Origin: Saccoglossus kowalevskii
Lineage: Eukaryota > Hemichordata > Enteropneusta > Harrimaniidae
Assembly: GCF_000003605.2 (NCBI RefSeq)
Contig: NW_003134839.1
Coordinates: 308,709-345,693, forward strand
Direction: 5' to 3'
DNA length: 36,985 nt
Shown here: one piece after another, positions 22,101 through 31,300 of the stretch
Position numbering within the stretch: the first letter of the stretch is position 1
Layout of the letters: every line of letters begins with the position of its first letter
Notes under the pieces: generated by a model
Told to the model about the DNA's origin: nothing
The model's input: the letters and a program-made list of their open reading frames with translations, nothing else
The model's database searches: none
Position numbers and translations under genes: made by a program

Positions 22101-24276
22101 AACTTTATCTCTGTAGGTGGGGAGTAATAATACTGTGCAATAAACTTCAACCTTAAGGAGTTATACTTGGGACATACTAATGTAAAAGGTAATCGTCCTC
22201 AATTACAAAAGAACACAACGTTTGATTGTTCGTGGTTTAATATTGATCGACATGTGATCAAATCTCCCAACTAATAAAATGTGTTAGCTAAACACAATGC
22301 GTTGTATTTAATCATGTTAATCTATTAAGTTTCAGTTTTTGAGAGCTTTGAGTTTAATCGTTGACGTATTTTATAGTTTTTGTTTCGCGTCTTAGAATAA
22401 TGTACTCAAATTTTCATTGAATACTTGGAATGTGTTACATAAATCACAAATATTGTACCTTATTATTAATAAAATATAATTCAAATCCAATCCCAATTGA
22501 AAGAATAAATAAAAAACGTACGTCTTAAAGTATACGCTTTGCTCTTGTTTGTAAACACATACAAGTGTTTTTTGTTTGGTTAGCCAGTGTGGATCGTGTG
22601 TTTAGGATGTGACATAGTCGCGTTATAGGAATTGTCATAGAGGTTATGAAAATGTAGCTGGGCGGATTGACATTGATGGAGCATTCTCAGCTTGTGATAG
22701 ATTCTATTATATCTGCCTGCCTTAAGGGTAGCCAAATATGTTTTAGTTGTGTAAAGCGACGTGGGTTTTTATCTTGTCATACATAATATATGAGTCATAC
22801 AGATTATCATAAACTGGTATTTGCTAAATTTCTATTACACATTTGTCGTGAATCATAATGAACGAGACACCAAGGACTTCATTGGAAAAAAATGCGGAAT
22901 GGTACTTTTCCATCAAACACAGTACAACTGGTTGCCATGCCAATTCACAAGATGACGTATTATATTACACATAGTAAATAACGTCCAAGGGTTCACTCTG
23001 TCGAAAGACTTTGACGCATCGAGAAATCACACATAGCTATCAGCTACCAAGACCATAATACTGACGAAAGATTACTTTAAGGAGTGTAATACAGAGATCT
23101 TCAGAATGGTCCCTTTCAATATCAAACTGATTGTCAGCGGTTTTAGTATTTCGCATAACTCGACGTCCAGTTAACAGTAATACAAAACGAAATTTTACCG
23201 TTGAACAAAACAATATGTTGCCCGTAAATGTGAAGGTTCAACACAAACAAAAATGTATGCTGCTCGTTATTCGAAGTTTGTTATCTGTAAATTGTACACA
23301 GAGTTACAATTTGGGCGTGGCTTCTTGAAAGCGGGCATAGTTTCTCAAAAATGGGTGTGGTCAACTCGATGTTTTTTCTTAATTCGATGTGCACAACTCG
23401 ATGTCCGTAACTCGGACAATTCAGCATCTCATACAGACCACAAGATTTATCATGCGACAGGTTTATAATATTCCCGCAAACTTCCGCTGAGGAGGATCTA
23501 ACACTAACGTTTTCGTGATGAATTCAGGGGCGATTCAAATTGTTTCGCGCACATTTTCTGTCTCACCAGACGCATTCCCAACAGAGGAAGGAACGAATGT
23601 GGCATATGACTTCGTGACTTCATTCAACAACGAACATTCGTCTTTATTTAAAAATGGCTTGTCTATTGACTAGTTTGTCTGCAGTCATGAAAAAATGCGC
23701 TGGTGTGCACTCGTGCAAATGTGAGCTTGAATTTGGACTTTTCTTAATTCATCGTGTCGTGAAAACCCTTCCATGGTTTGCCAACAAGATACCACAACCC
23801 GAAACACTCCCATGCAAAGCTACGTGCATCCTTGAGAATTTTATTTCATCAGGGGACAGATTTAAAATGCGTAAACGTCTTAAATGTTGAGTAAATCGCT
23901 TTTTAAGATAGTTAACATTGTTCAGTAGTAACCATATATCTTTAATAGCAATGTGCTATTCATAGTTGATGATGATCAATCATAACAAAACAAGGAATTT
24001 CAACGTCATATTCTCCGTTAAAAGAATGGTATTATGACTGGTGTTTACAATACATTTAAATGTTAATTGTGAACTACTTTACTTTAACGATGGTTAAATG
24101 AAGTCCTTCACAAACAGGGCGTGGCAATATATCTTACCTCTTGTTCTATTGATATCCAGAAAATATAGACCAATGCCAATGCCGATTGACAGTATAAATA
24201 ACACAACAAATGTAGTCAATACACGTGTTCCACGTACTTTGAAATTCGTGTTACTGTACTTGTAGGTTCCTGACAT
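16734..24276 (-). CDS. LDLa gene B: type II membrane protein with six LDLa repeats
   Basis: Exons: 24138-24276, 21261-21617, 20492-20602, 20229-20339, 18911-19021, 18679-18798, 18221-18328, 17253-17367, and a tentative last exon 16734-16749. With the last exon the reading frame closes exactly (1188 nt, 395 residues). The protein has a cytosolic head, one signal-anchor segment ([14 protein letters not shown]), a 119-residue Ser/Thr-rich stalk and six LDLa modules, one per exon. All junctions are phase 1 except the last (phase 2). No protease, MAM, CUB or EGF domain was found. It is head to head with gene C. Of the three copies, this is the only one whose full set of eight exons is open, so it is the best candidate for a working gene. 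Likely role: cell-surface ligand binding; partner unknown. Confidence 0.8.
17253..17367 (-). CDS. Gene B exon 8 (LDLa 6)
   Basis: 115 nt, phase 1 to phase 2. The acceptor is CCCTAG and the donor is GCGA|GTAAGT. It encodes [15 protein letters not shown] to [10 protein letters not shown], a complete LDLa module. Confidence 0.85.
17368..18220 (-). other. Gene B intron 7
   Basis: 853 bp intron. Its counterpart in C is 1341 bp. Shared pieces occur around 17750-17950 (for example the reverse complement of tcgtcaaaactt near 33917). Otherwise no feature was seen. Confidence 0.5.
18221..18328 (-). CDS. Gene B exon 7 (LDLa 5)
   Basis: 108 nt, phase 1-1. The acceptor is TACCAG and the donor is TGTG|GTATGT. 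It encodes [16 protein letters not shown] to [10 protein letters not shown]. It differs from C exon 7 by only a few bases, the best conserved exon between the arms. Confidence 0.88.
18679..18798 (-). CDS. Gene B exon 6 (LDLa 4, seven cysteines)
   Basis: 120 nt, phase 1-1. The acceptor is GCTAG and the donor is TCAT|GTAAGT. It encodes [14 protein letters not shown] to [11 protein letters not shown]. It has a seventh cysteine in CDRCIIC where C has CDRGIIC, and is one codon shorter than C exon 6. Confidence 0.85.
18911..19021 (-). CDS. Gene B exon 5 (LDLa 3)
   Basis: 111 nt, phase 1-1. The acceptor is GATCAG and the donor is AATG|GTATGT. It encodes [13 protein letters not shown] to [16 protein letters not shown]. 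The six cysteines are kept, but the usual SDE triad is reduced to YDE, so calcium binding may be weaker. Confidence 0.82.
19022..20228 (-). other. Gene B intron 4, with AT microsatellite
   Basis: 1207 bp intron. (AT)12 at 19121-19144 is followed by GTGTGTGT to 19152. The right end from about 19955 begins the block duplicated in gene A. Open frames at 19276-19536 and 19529-19711 show no recognisable content. Confidence 0.6.
20229..20339 (-). CDS. Gene B exon 4 (LDLa 2)
   Basis: 111 nt, phase 1-1. The acceptor is AACTAG and the donor is GACA|GTAAGT. It encodes [17 protein letters not shown] to RDYSDEINC. The calcium-site acids are present. Confidence 0.88.
20492..20602 (-). CDS. Gene B exon 3 (LDLa 1)
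   Basis: 111 nt, phase 1-1. The acceptor is TTTTAG and the donor is CAAG|GTAACG. It encodes [16 protein letters not shown] to NDDSDEVDC, a complete LDLa module. Confidence 0.88.
20603..21260 (-). other. Gene B intron 2, with a segment shared only with A
   Basis: 658 bp intron. The stretch from about 20690 to 21170 is the partner of A intron 2 and includes a 62-codon open frame (20867-21055, +) of unknown origin. A probable small tandem duplication (cacaaccttg / cacaatcttg, about 21067-21085) is not present in A. Confidence 0.5.
21261..21617 (-). CDS. Gene B exon 2 (Ser/Thr-rich stalk)
   Basis: 357 nt, phase 1-1. The acceptor is CTATAG and the donor is GTCG|GTAAGC. It has the same length as A exon 2, with eight residue differences that all fall in the C-terminal half. 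There are no cysteines, and Thr, Ser and Pro are abundant. It is probably an O-glycosylated stalk. Confidence 0.8.
21660..22285 (-). repeat. Partial tandem duplication in gene B intron 1
   Basis: Copy A has one version of this intron segment (about 4110-4260). B has two diverged ones: gtaaatgtgtttg followed by acagtact at about 21676 and 21796, and cgacaggtgatcaaa / cgacatgtgatcaaa with ccaaact / cccaact at about 21762 and 22249. The second version is the one followed by the exon 1 relic. Confidence 0.55.
22459..22587 (-). pseudogene. Decayed A-type exon 1 inside gene B intron 1
   Basis: It aligns with A exon 1 along its length (CGTATACT, then TTTATTCTTTCAATTGGGAT and GTACAA at the donor). 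The ATG has become CTG (22587-22585), an inserted base creates a TAA in the middle, and about 10 bp are missing before the donor. [10 protein letters not shown] is still readable. It cannot supply a start, so B must use exon 1 at 24138-24276. Confidence 0.85.
22588..24137 (-). other. Gene B intron 1, upstream part
   Basis: 22600-22820 matches the upstream flank of gene A. From about 22860 to 24080 the sequence has no match in A or C and is less AT-rich, which suggests an insertion. Its open frames (23131-23328, 23253-23468, 23654-23890) show no recognisable domain. ctcgatg recurs at 23367, 23397 and similar at 23161. Confidence 0.4.
24138..24276 (-). CDS. Gene B exon 1 (cytosolic head and membrane segment)
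   Basis: 139 nt, ending in phase 1 at AGAG|GTAAGA. It encodes [18 protein letters not shown], then [17 protein letters not shown]. The ATG has A at -3. It is much closer to C exon 1 than to A exon 1. Basic residues before the hydrophobic segment indicate a type II anchor. Confidence 0.82.
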
Positions 24277-24374
24277 GCTGATATTTTAATACTGATCCGA
24301 TTAATTCCTGAGTGCCAGTGAAGATGATATTGTCTTCACGTTACCAGATGGTATACCATCTGTCAAATCAATTG

Positions 24375-24405
24375 TGACGTGAATTCAATTATTTATACAT
24401 ATGTA
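24375..24405 (-). promoter_or_regulatory. Putative gene B core promoter (TATA-like plus CRE-like)
   Basis: Read on the minus strand, TGTATAAATAA is followed by TCACGTCA (24382-24375), about 100-125 bp before the exon 1 ATG. The same two elements sit at the same spacing before gene C. No transcription start is known, so this is inference from conservation. Confidence 0.4.
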
Positions 24406-24855
24406 TATATTTAAAACTGGCAGGAACAAAAAAAAAATGGATCAATCAGGAAGAAACAATTTTTAAACATGTATTGAGAAAAAAGCACGTGACAAATTAG
24501 AGGAAAAAGAGCTTGAAGAAGACAAAGACTCACTTTCATATCATGTCCAGTCTTTTGGAAGAAGATCAGCGAGAATGAAATAATCAGAACACCAAACGGC
24601 AGAGAATTATGGAGAACCAAACCCGCCGGCGTTCTTGCAGAACAGGTTACTTATAATAAGATCATATTCAAAATAAGTTTCTTTTAAATAATGTGGTCGG
24701 ACAGTATAACGTCTTAATCCCGTGCGTAATGATAAAATGCAATATCAAATGTACACTATCATATACAAGGTTGCGTTTAAATAGACAGTATTCCACATTA
24801 CCATACAAAAACAATAACCACTAATACGCATTTACGAATTAGGCAGGTCTACGAA

Positions 24856-27684
24856 ACGTAAATAATCATAGACACTAACTTTGACATAATTAATAACACT
24901 TAAATAATATCACCATATAATGTCGAAGTTGAGATATCACATATAAGACTGATGTGGTTAAGAGTGTTAACATTGAATCAATTACCTGCTAAATCTACCT
25001 TTTAGATACAATTTAGATACATTTGTGAACTTTGACAGACTATAACAATATTCACCAATTTATGTCAACACATTCAACTGAAGTAAAACTATATTTTCCG
25101 ACATAAAAGAATGACTAAGTATCTACAACAACTTCATAAATAAATAATGTTAACCATAAAATATTTATTTTAAAATGTAAGCATGTAAAGTGATTATATT
25201 CGATATTAAACGAACTAAAACTTTCAACATTTGGGGCATTATATTTTTAACATCTGACCCTACACTGTGTTTGCCTTAACAGTCGCCCTTCCATTTAACT
25301 ACCCGAACTACACGCCAACAATATTCTCATAAGGCCAAATTAAATTTTGTGACTCTCACACTGAAATTCTTTCTTGATAATAAGGATATGCTTATGTCAA
25401 ATTGAACGTTTTCTGAAGCCCACATTTTGCATTTTTGATTCCAACAATTTATTTGCATGGTTGAATACTGTGTTCGCATGTTTCTGAGTGTCGGTAGCAG
25501 ATATTACGAATGTCCAGTGACTGTATGTATTACAAACAGGCATTTAGTTGTTAATGGTAACAAACTGCTCAAGTTTTAATGTCAATTGAAATGATTGTCT
25601 CCATAGTGTCATACGAGAGCACGTTTTTTTATAAACTAGGTATTTATATATCACACCCACTCAATAACACATATCTCACTATACACGATATGTATATATT
25701 TAGGTTGCAGGATGCATTTGCATAAACGCCAATAAAAAAAAGCCAGACGATTTAAAACCGCCAAAACTAATATTCACATCATTACTAAAGTAATAACGAT
25801 ACAATAAGAATAAACAAGAACGATTCAGTGAAAGTTTTTCATGGTACACCCGAGGACAACTTCAAAACTGCAAACAAAATATCAGTCTTGATCAACACTA
25901 TTGCATCAATTATTTCAAATGTATATTTATATTTCAGTTATGTAATGCTACCAAAAGGAAAACATCGCTTCTTACCACTATGCGTACCGCTATGGTGTCT
26001 CCGGCTATCGTACCACATTACCATGTGGACGTATATCATCGGCATTACAATACTCGCAAAAATCACCATACTCGGTTAGAGATTTTTAATATACAAAATA
26101 ATTAAAAAAGTCTGGTTGTTCTCGATATTGTACAAACTGAGACTAAGTAATATTTAAATATAACTTGTTGTTTACCAAGACATCGAAAGAAAGTTAGATA
26201 TAAACTTAGGTTTAGAGTAAAAAAGTATAATTTCTTCATCACTTTTCGACAATTAGCCTGAGTGGAACGCGAGACCTGCAGGGTAGAAGTTTATGTACCA
26301 ATCGAATAATGACCACACATTCCCAAACACCCGCAATACGCAACGTCACTTCCTGTAGCTCATATATATTACTGTCACCATGCAGTATTTTTATCACATT
26401 CTGGTTATCTATTCGTACCGGCACATTAAGCCTGACAAAGGTCTGCACTGTTACTAAGTAATACGCAAAGAACTCCTCGATTACCCTCAACGTCAGCAAG
26501 TGAATCTCTTGCAGTTTTCAGCATACGACCATCTACCCAAGGTTTCATGTTCATCACTCTGCTGTTAATAGTACACGCAATTAACAAGAGCTGAGTAATT
26601 TGACAATACCACTGCTACCATGTAACATACGACGAAATTCTTCAGTGTTCTATACGTCAGCCACGTGAATCCCCTGATGCTTTCTGCATCCAAACCATCT
26701 ACCTATAGATTCATTCCCCACCAAGGCCAACAGTAAACCACTGGCAAATGCATCAGTTAACACAAAATTAGGACTTGGTCATTGTCTAACATCCACCGGC
26801 AACAGGTAATCAATGTTTAACTAGATCAAAAACTCCTAATACAAAATTATCAATTCTCAATATTAATCACAGTCAAGGTAGCACTTTTACCCCACATTCA
26901 TAACAAATCCGAACTCGCACTGTAATCATGTACCAATATACTATATTTTTATGCACATTTTTACCTCGTTACTCTGTTAGCAAGTTCTCAAAACTAATGT
27001 ATCTACATATACAAAAGATGGTCCAACAAAGCTACTGTTAAGCCTGACGACCACTGACAGTAATAAAAATCCCTTTCGAGTGAACTTGGTTACTCGAGTA
27101 CCAGGCGGAATATATGACATCATCCAGAAACGTGGCAATCGTGATGTCCTAGAAGCGCCACCACACGACCCTAACCGGTTGTGAAAACATTGATGAAATA
27201 TACCAAATCGGGTAATACAAAATGTGCACATACAACAACACTTTACAGAACATCCAAAGAAACACTAATGATCACGGACTTGATATCAGATGTGAATATA
27301 TATATATGTACAAGTAACCAACCAACCAATAACATTTATATGTAAATAAATTGAATTCATGCAGTCTAATACAAACCTTGCTTAGATACATGTTGAAATG
27401 CTAAATTGCTGATGTAAATAATATTTTGAATTTGATGAATCGTTCATGTGTGATTGGTTAACGCACCATCAAGACAGAGTTTTTCGTCGAAGTCTTCTTA
27501 AGTGTATACATTTTTATGCTTTCGTTTTAAGATCAACAAAATAAGAGTTGCTTCGTCCACTCTCCTGAACACTGAACCAAACGTGTTGTGTTTATATATA
27601 GGATTGAATGTGTTGTTTCCTCGGGAAAGATTCTAAAGATTTTACAATTCAATCTCCTATTTTATGTTAACTAGATTTTGTTGA
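24856..27684. other. Unique spacer between the inverted arms
   Basis: No counterpart of this stretch was found elsewhere in the window. It holds a retroelement relic (26230-27231) and an 83-codon open frame (25828-26079, +) with hydrophobic stretches but no recognisable family. Confidence 0.5.
26230..27231 (-). pseudogene. Possible DIRS-like or related retroelement relic (RT/RNase H remnants)
   Basis: The minus-strand frame 26239-26499 contains RIDNQNVIKILHGDSN followed by ELQEVTLRI. This resembles the DN-Q-NV...GS...ELQ...I pattern of RNase H domains in tyrosine-recombinase and related retroelements. Upstream on the same strand, a different frame near 27100 reads TIATFLDDVIYSA, which could be a reverse transcriptase DD motif. 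The order (RT then RNase H) is right, but stops and shifts are many. Family assignment is tentative. Confidence 0.4.
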
Positions 27685-28067
27685 CAGACCTGCGTAATTC
27701 GTAAATGTGCATTAATAGTAATATTTCTTATTTCTTTGAATGATCAGCTGCAACACTGTCTGCTCAAACATAACCTTGAATATATGTAAATATATCATTT
27801 GTTATGACATTTTATTAATATGTACCAGATTAACATTTTCACAGGGAACCTTCTTCTAAGTACTCTGTTCTGCCAGAACGCCGGCGGCTTTGGTCATCAA
27901 TAATTTCCTATTGCCGTGTTTCTGATTAGTCATTCTCTATACATTTTGGCCTAGACTTGATGTAAAAGTAAGTCTCTGTCGTCTTCGCCCTCCATTCTTT
28001 CAATTTGTCTCGTGCTTTTTTTCTCAAAACATGCCTAAAATTTTCAACTGGTTTAAATATACACATA

Positions 28068-28092
28068 TGTATATATAACTGAATTGACGTCA
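28068..28092 (+). promoter_or_regulatory. Putative gene C core promoter (TATA plus CRE)
   Basis: tgtatatataac (about 28069-28080) is followed by a perfect palindromic tgacgtca at 28085-28092, about 100 bp before the ATG at 28191. The first element matches TATA boxes and the second matches the CREB/ATF site. Both are present with slight changes upstream of gene B. Confidence 0.45.
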
Positions 28093-28190
28093 CTATTGGT
28101 TTGACAGGTGCTATACCATCTATTCACGCGAATACAATATTCTCTTTACACGCACTTAGGAATTACTCGGATCAGTATTAAAATCTCATC

Positions 28191-28329
28191 ATGTCAGGAA
28201 CCAAGAAGTACACAAACACCGATTTCAAAGTACGTGGAACACGTATACTGGCTACATTCTATGTTTCATTTATATTGTCCATCGGCATTGGGATTGGTCT
28301 ATATTTCTTGGATATCAACAGAACAAGAA
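28191..28329 (+). CDS. Gene C exon 1 (cytosolic head and membrane segment)
   Basis: 139 nt, phase 1 donor AGAA|GTAAGT. It encodes [18 protein letters not shown] and then a hydrophobic segment with [15 protein letters not shown] at -3 of the ATG. Closest to B exon 1. Confidence 0.82.
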
Positions 28330-31300
28330 GTAAGTTTTTTATTGAGAAATATTACCACGCCCTGTTTATTGAAGTGTTTCATTTGATCATTGTTATAATA
28401 AAGCAGTTCATATTTGTATTGTATATTGTAAATCACTTCTTTTGAATGCATTTACAATGAATTCCATATAGATAATGTCTCTGCTCGTGAACAAAATTGT
28501 CCTCGTGAACAATTGTTATCAGTGTATGTATATGTGTAATCGCTTGTATGTGAAAATATACAAGCATAACACATGTACAAAGAACCTATATAAACACATA
28601 TTTATGTGGTGATATTCTAACGTCTAATGTAATGTATAAATATAGGTGGAAGGGTTCGTCACATGTGAACACCGTTTCCCGCGACTATGAAGCTGAACAC
28701 CCATACCAAATTTGGTACACCATATGAATACCAGACTCATAGAACGTATATAGAAAAACACAAAGATAAACCCAACGAAATGGACAACTACTGAATCAAA
28801 TGTCATAAATCCTGATACTGCTACAGCCAATCTACAATCCATCAGCACCATATCAGGCAAGACTCGTCCACCGCGATTAACACATATGGAAACATTACCA
28901 AGGCAGTCGACAACTACTGAACCATCTGCAGACATTGCTGATACAACCTTGTCAAAAACGTCTAATACGACTACGGACACATACCCAATTTCCACAACAG
29001 TCGGTAAGCCCTTCTATAATAATTTGTGTTCTGTTCAATTTCGCCATCGCACACTGAATCAATGAAGCATCGACATACATATATAATTAGGTCAAATCGA
29101 TAGCTAGGCAATGGGTCACAAATTACCGGTTGTTACTGGTCTAATGAATATTTACTTTTTGATTTATGACTAAGTTGGAAACTATTTGAATTAGATGCTA
29201 ACGAACGGACAAAGTTTTAGTTATCTCGAAATTAAGTTGCATGAATTTAACGTTGAGTTAAATGTGGCTGCTCTATTAGAACTACGTCACCACTAACAAT
29301 ACATAATGATAAATTATTTATTTTAAGTCACGTGACAATGTGCAGATTTGATGCTCGCCTTCTTTACAGTAAACTAATATTGTGCCCGAATTGAAACAGA
29401 ACAATCAACACTTACATACGACAGCAATCAATCAAACTCCAGTAACCACACGTATTACTATTATTTCAGCTTGTTTATTAACTCAGTTCCAATGTAGTAA
29501 TGGCCACTGTATTCCATCGGGTTTCCGATGTAATGGAGTCAACAACTGCAATGACGATTCAGATGAAGTTGGTTGTCAAGGTAACGCTTTCACGCATTAC
29601 GGTTTAATCTGCTTAGTATTCTCGTCCTGAATTACTGGGCGATTACAATAACATCATACCAAAAACGCATAATTTTTGGCTTGCATAATCTGTTTTTTTT
29701 TATTCCATACTTTGTTTATTAAACTAGAATGTGATCCCAGTGAGTTCACATGTGACGATGGAGGCTGCATACCGCAATCGTATTTATGTGACGATGTGTT
29801 AGACTGTCGGGATTACTCCGACAAAATTAACTGTGACAGTAAGTGACCATAGTATTACTAGTAGTTATCATCTTTGAGTACTTGTGGTGTAAATCGAGAC
29901 ACGAAAGATTTTGTAACTACACAGGTTTGTTCAGTATGATACCTTCTTATGGCATATTAACTAAACGGCACTTATTAATAACTTCTAATCCTGGTACTTT
30001 CAGACCGTACAAGATTACCATGAATTAGAATTAGATTTGCAAAACAAATGTAATTGAATTGCAAGCCATTTAAACAACACAACAAAATATAACATTGGAA
30101 ATTACTGCTGTTACAACTCCAGAAAGTACCAGAGTGTTTGGCCGTTAGAAGTCATGTGTAACCTCAATCGAACGACAAAACACAAATTGATATTCAAAAA
30201 GACTTGAACAATAAAACAAAATATAACACTGCTTTGAATTGCATTATACTGCTATGAACACATTTAATTGTGAATACTGATTTTACTAATATTCAAACGA
30301 GAAACACAATCTTGAACATTAAAATACTTCATATGAATATAAAACCACATTTAAATGAGAAACACTATTATGGATATTAAAATGCGTCACATATAATTAT
30401 GAAAAACAATGTTTACATGCAAGACAATGTATTTAATTTTATAATAGATGTTGGGTGTTGTCAATAGTAGTTATATTTAAACTATTTTAGAGAGTTCAAC
30501 GATGGCGCTGGATTGGCATGGTTTTATTTTCGTGCATTCTGGGTAAAAGACGATATTTTGTTCGTGGTCTAGCGATTATAAAAACAAATTCTAGCGCACA
30601 ATTTTTGTAGCCAAGCCATAGATATAATTATCCCAAAAAATCGACTAAAATGTTATTATTCACCGACTATAAACGACAGAAACCAACAATCCATATGGCG
30701 CTAGCACCAGAGTGACACCAACCTTATGAAATCGACCTGATCAACTTGGGCAAGTTTTCTGTCGAAAGACTTCTAAATAGAGAAACAAAAATGTTTTTTT
30801 TTTAATTTAATGGACCAATGAATTTGTGACAATTATATCCATCGAGTATCAAACAGGAGAAATATTCTTGAAAAAATTGCATAACAAGCAATGTGACTTG
30901 AAACGCAAGCAAAATGTTATAGTCACAGCAAAGCTGACTTCTGAAAAAAATACATCTTGTTTGAAGTAACATTGGAACTGTAATGCTCAACTTACTGATA
31001 AATGTCATTAGCTGAGAAATACAATTATATCACAAGTTGGTGTTATGTGCAAAGATGACCGGGAACCAAGAAATTTCGTTTATACAGTATGCTGCAAATC
31101 CACGAATACCCCATAAGGCGATAATGTATAAATAGTTCATCATAGATACCCTGTATGTACGAACGAAAACACTAGTACAGTATGTGTTTCCGACTTGTTT
31201 GTCGATAAACTTGTCGATGTGATGAAAAATCAACATTGTCCAACACATCGCAAGCTCCTGGCATAAAAAATCAGCATTTGTGCATTAAAATCAGAATTAT

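Larger units (their letters stand above)
16540..24855 (-). repeat. Inverted duplication, left arm (gene B)
   Basis: The arm pairs with about 27685-36290 in opposite orientation. It contains exon for exon the same LDLa gene, plus matching promoter, intron and downstream segments. Anchors: taattcgtaaatg at the inner end (about 24833 vs 27702) and ttccacaaat / ttcccacaaat with acacaatgaaca at the outer end (about 16620 vs 36190). Introns differ by insertions. Identity is patchy, so the duplication is not recent. Confidence 0.82.

Noticed and set aside
23131-23890. Open frames in B intron 1
   Set aside because: No motif, no splice support and no counterpart in A or C. Probably inserted repeat DNA.
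2733-24276. Genes B and A as one long gene (same strand)
   Set aside because: B exon 8 ends in phase 2 while A exon 2 needs phase 1. A has its own start exon, and about 12 kb of repeats lie between.
25828-26079. 83-codon hydrophobic open frame in the spacer
   Set aside because: No recognisable family, no conserved context and no clear start context. Kept only as a note under the spacer.
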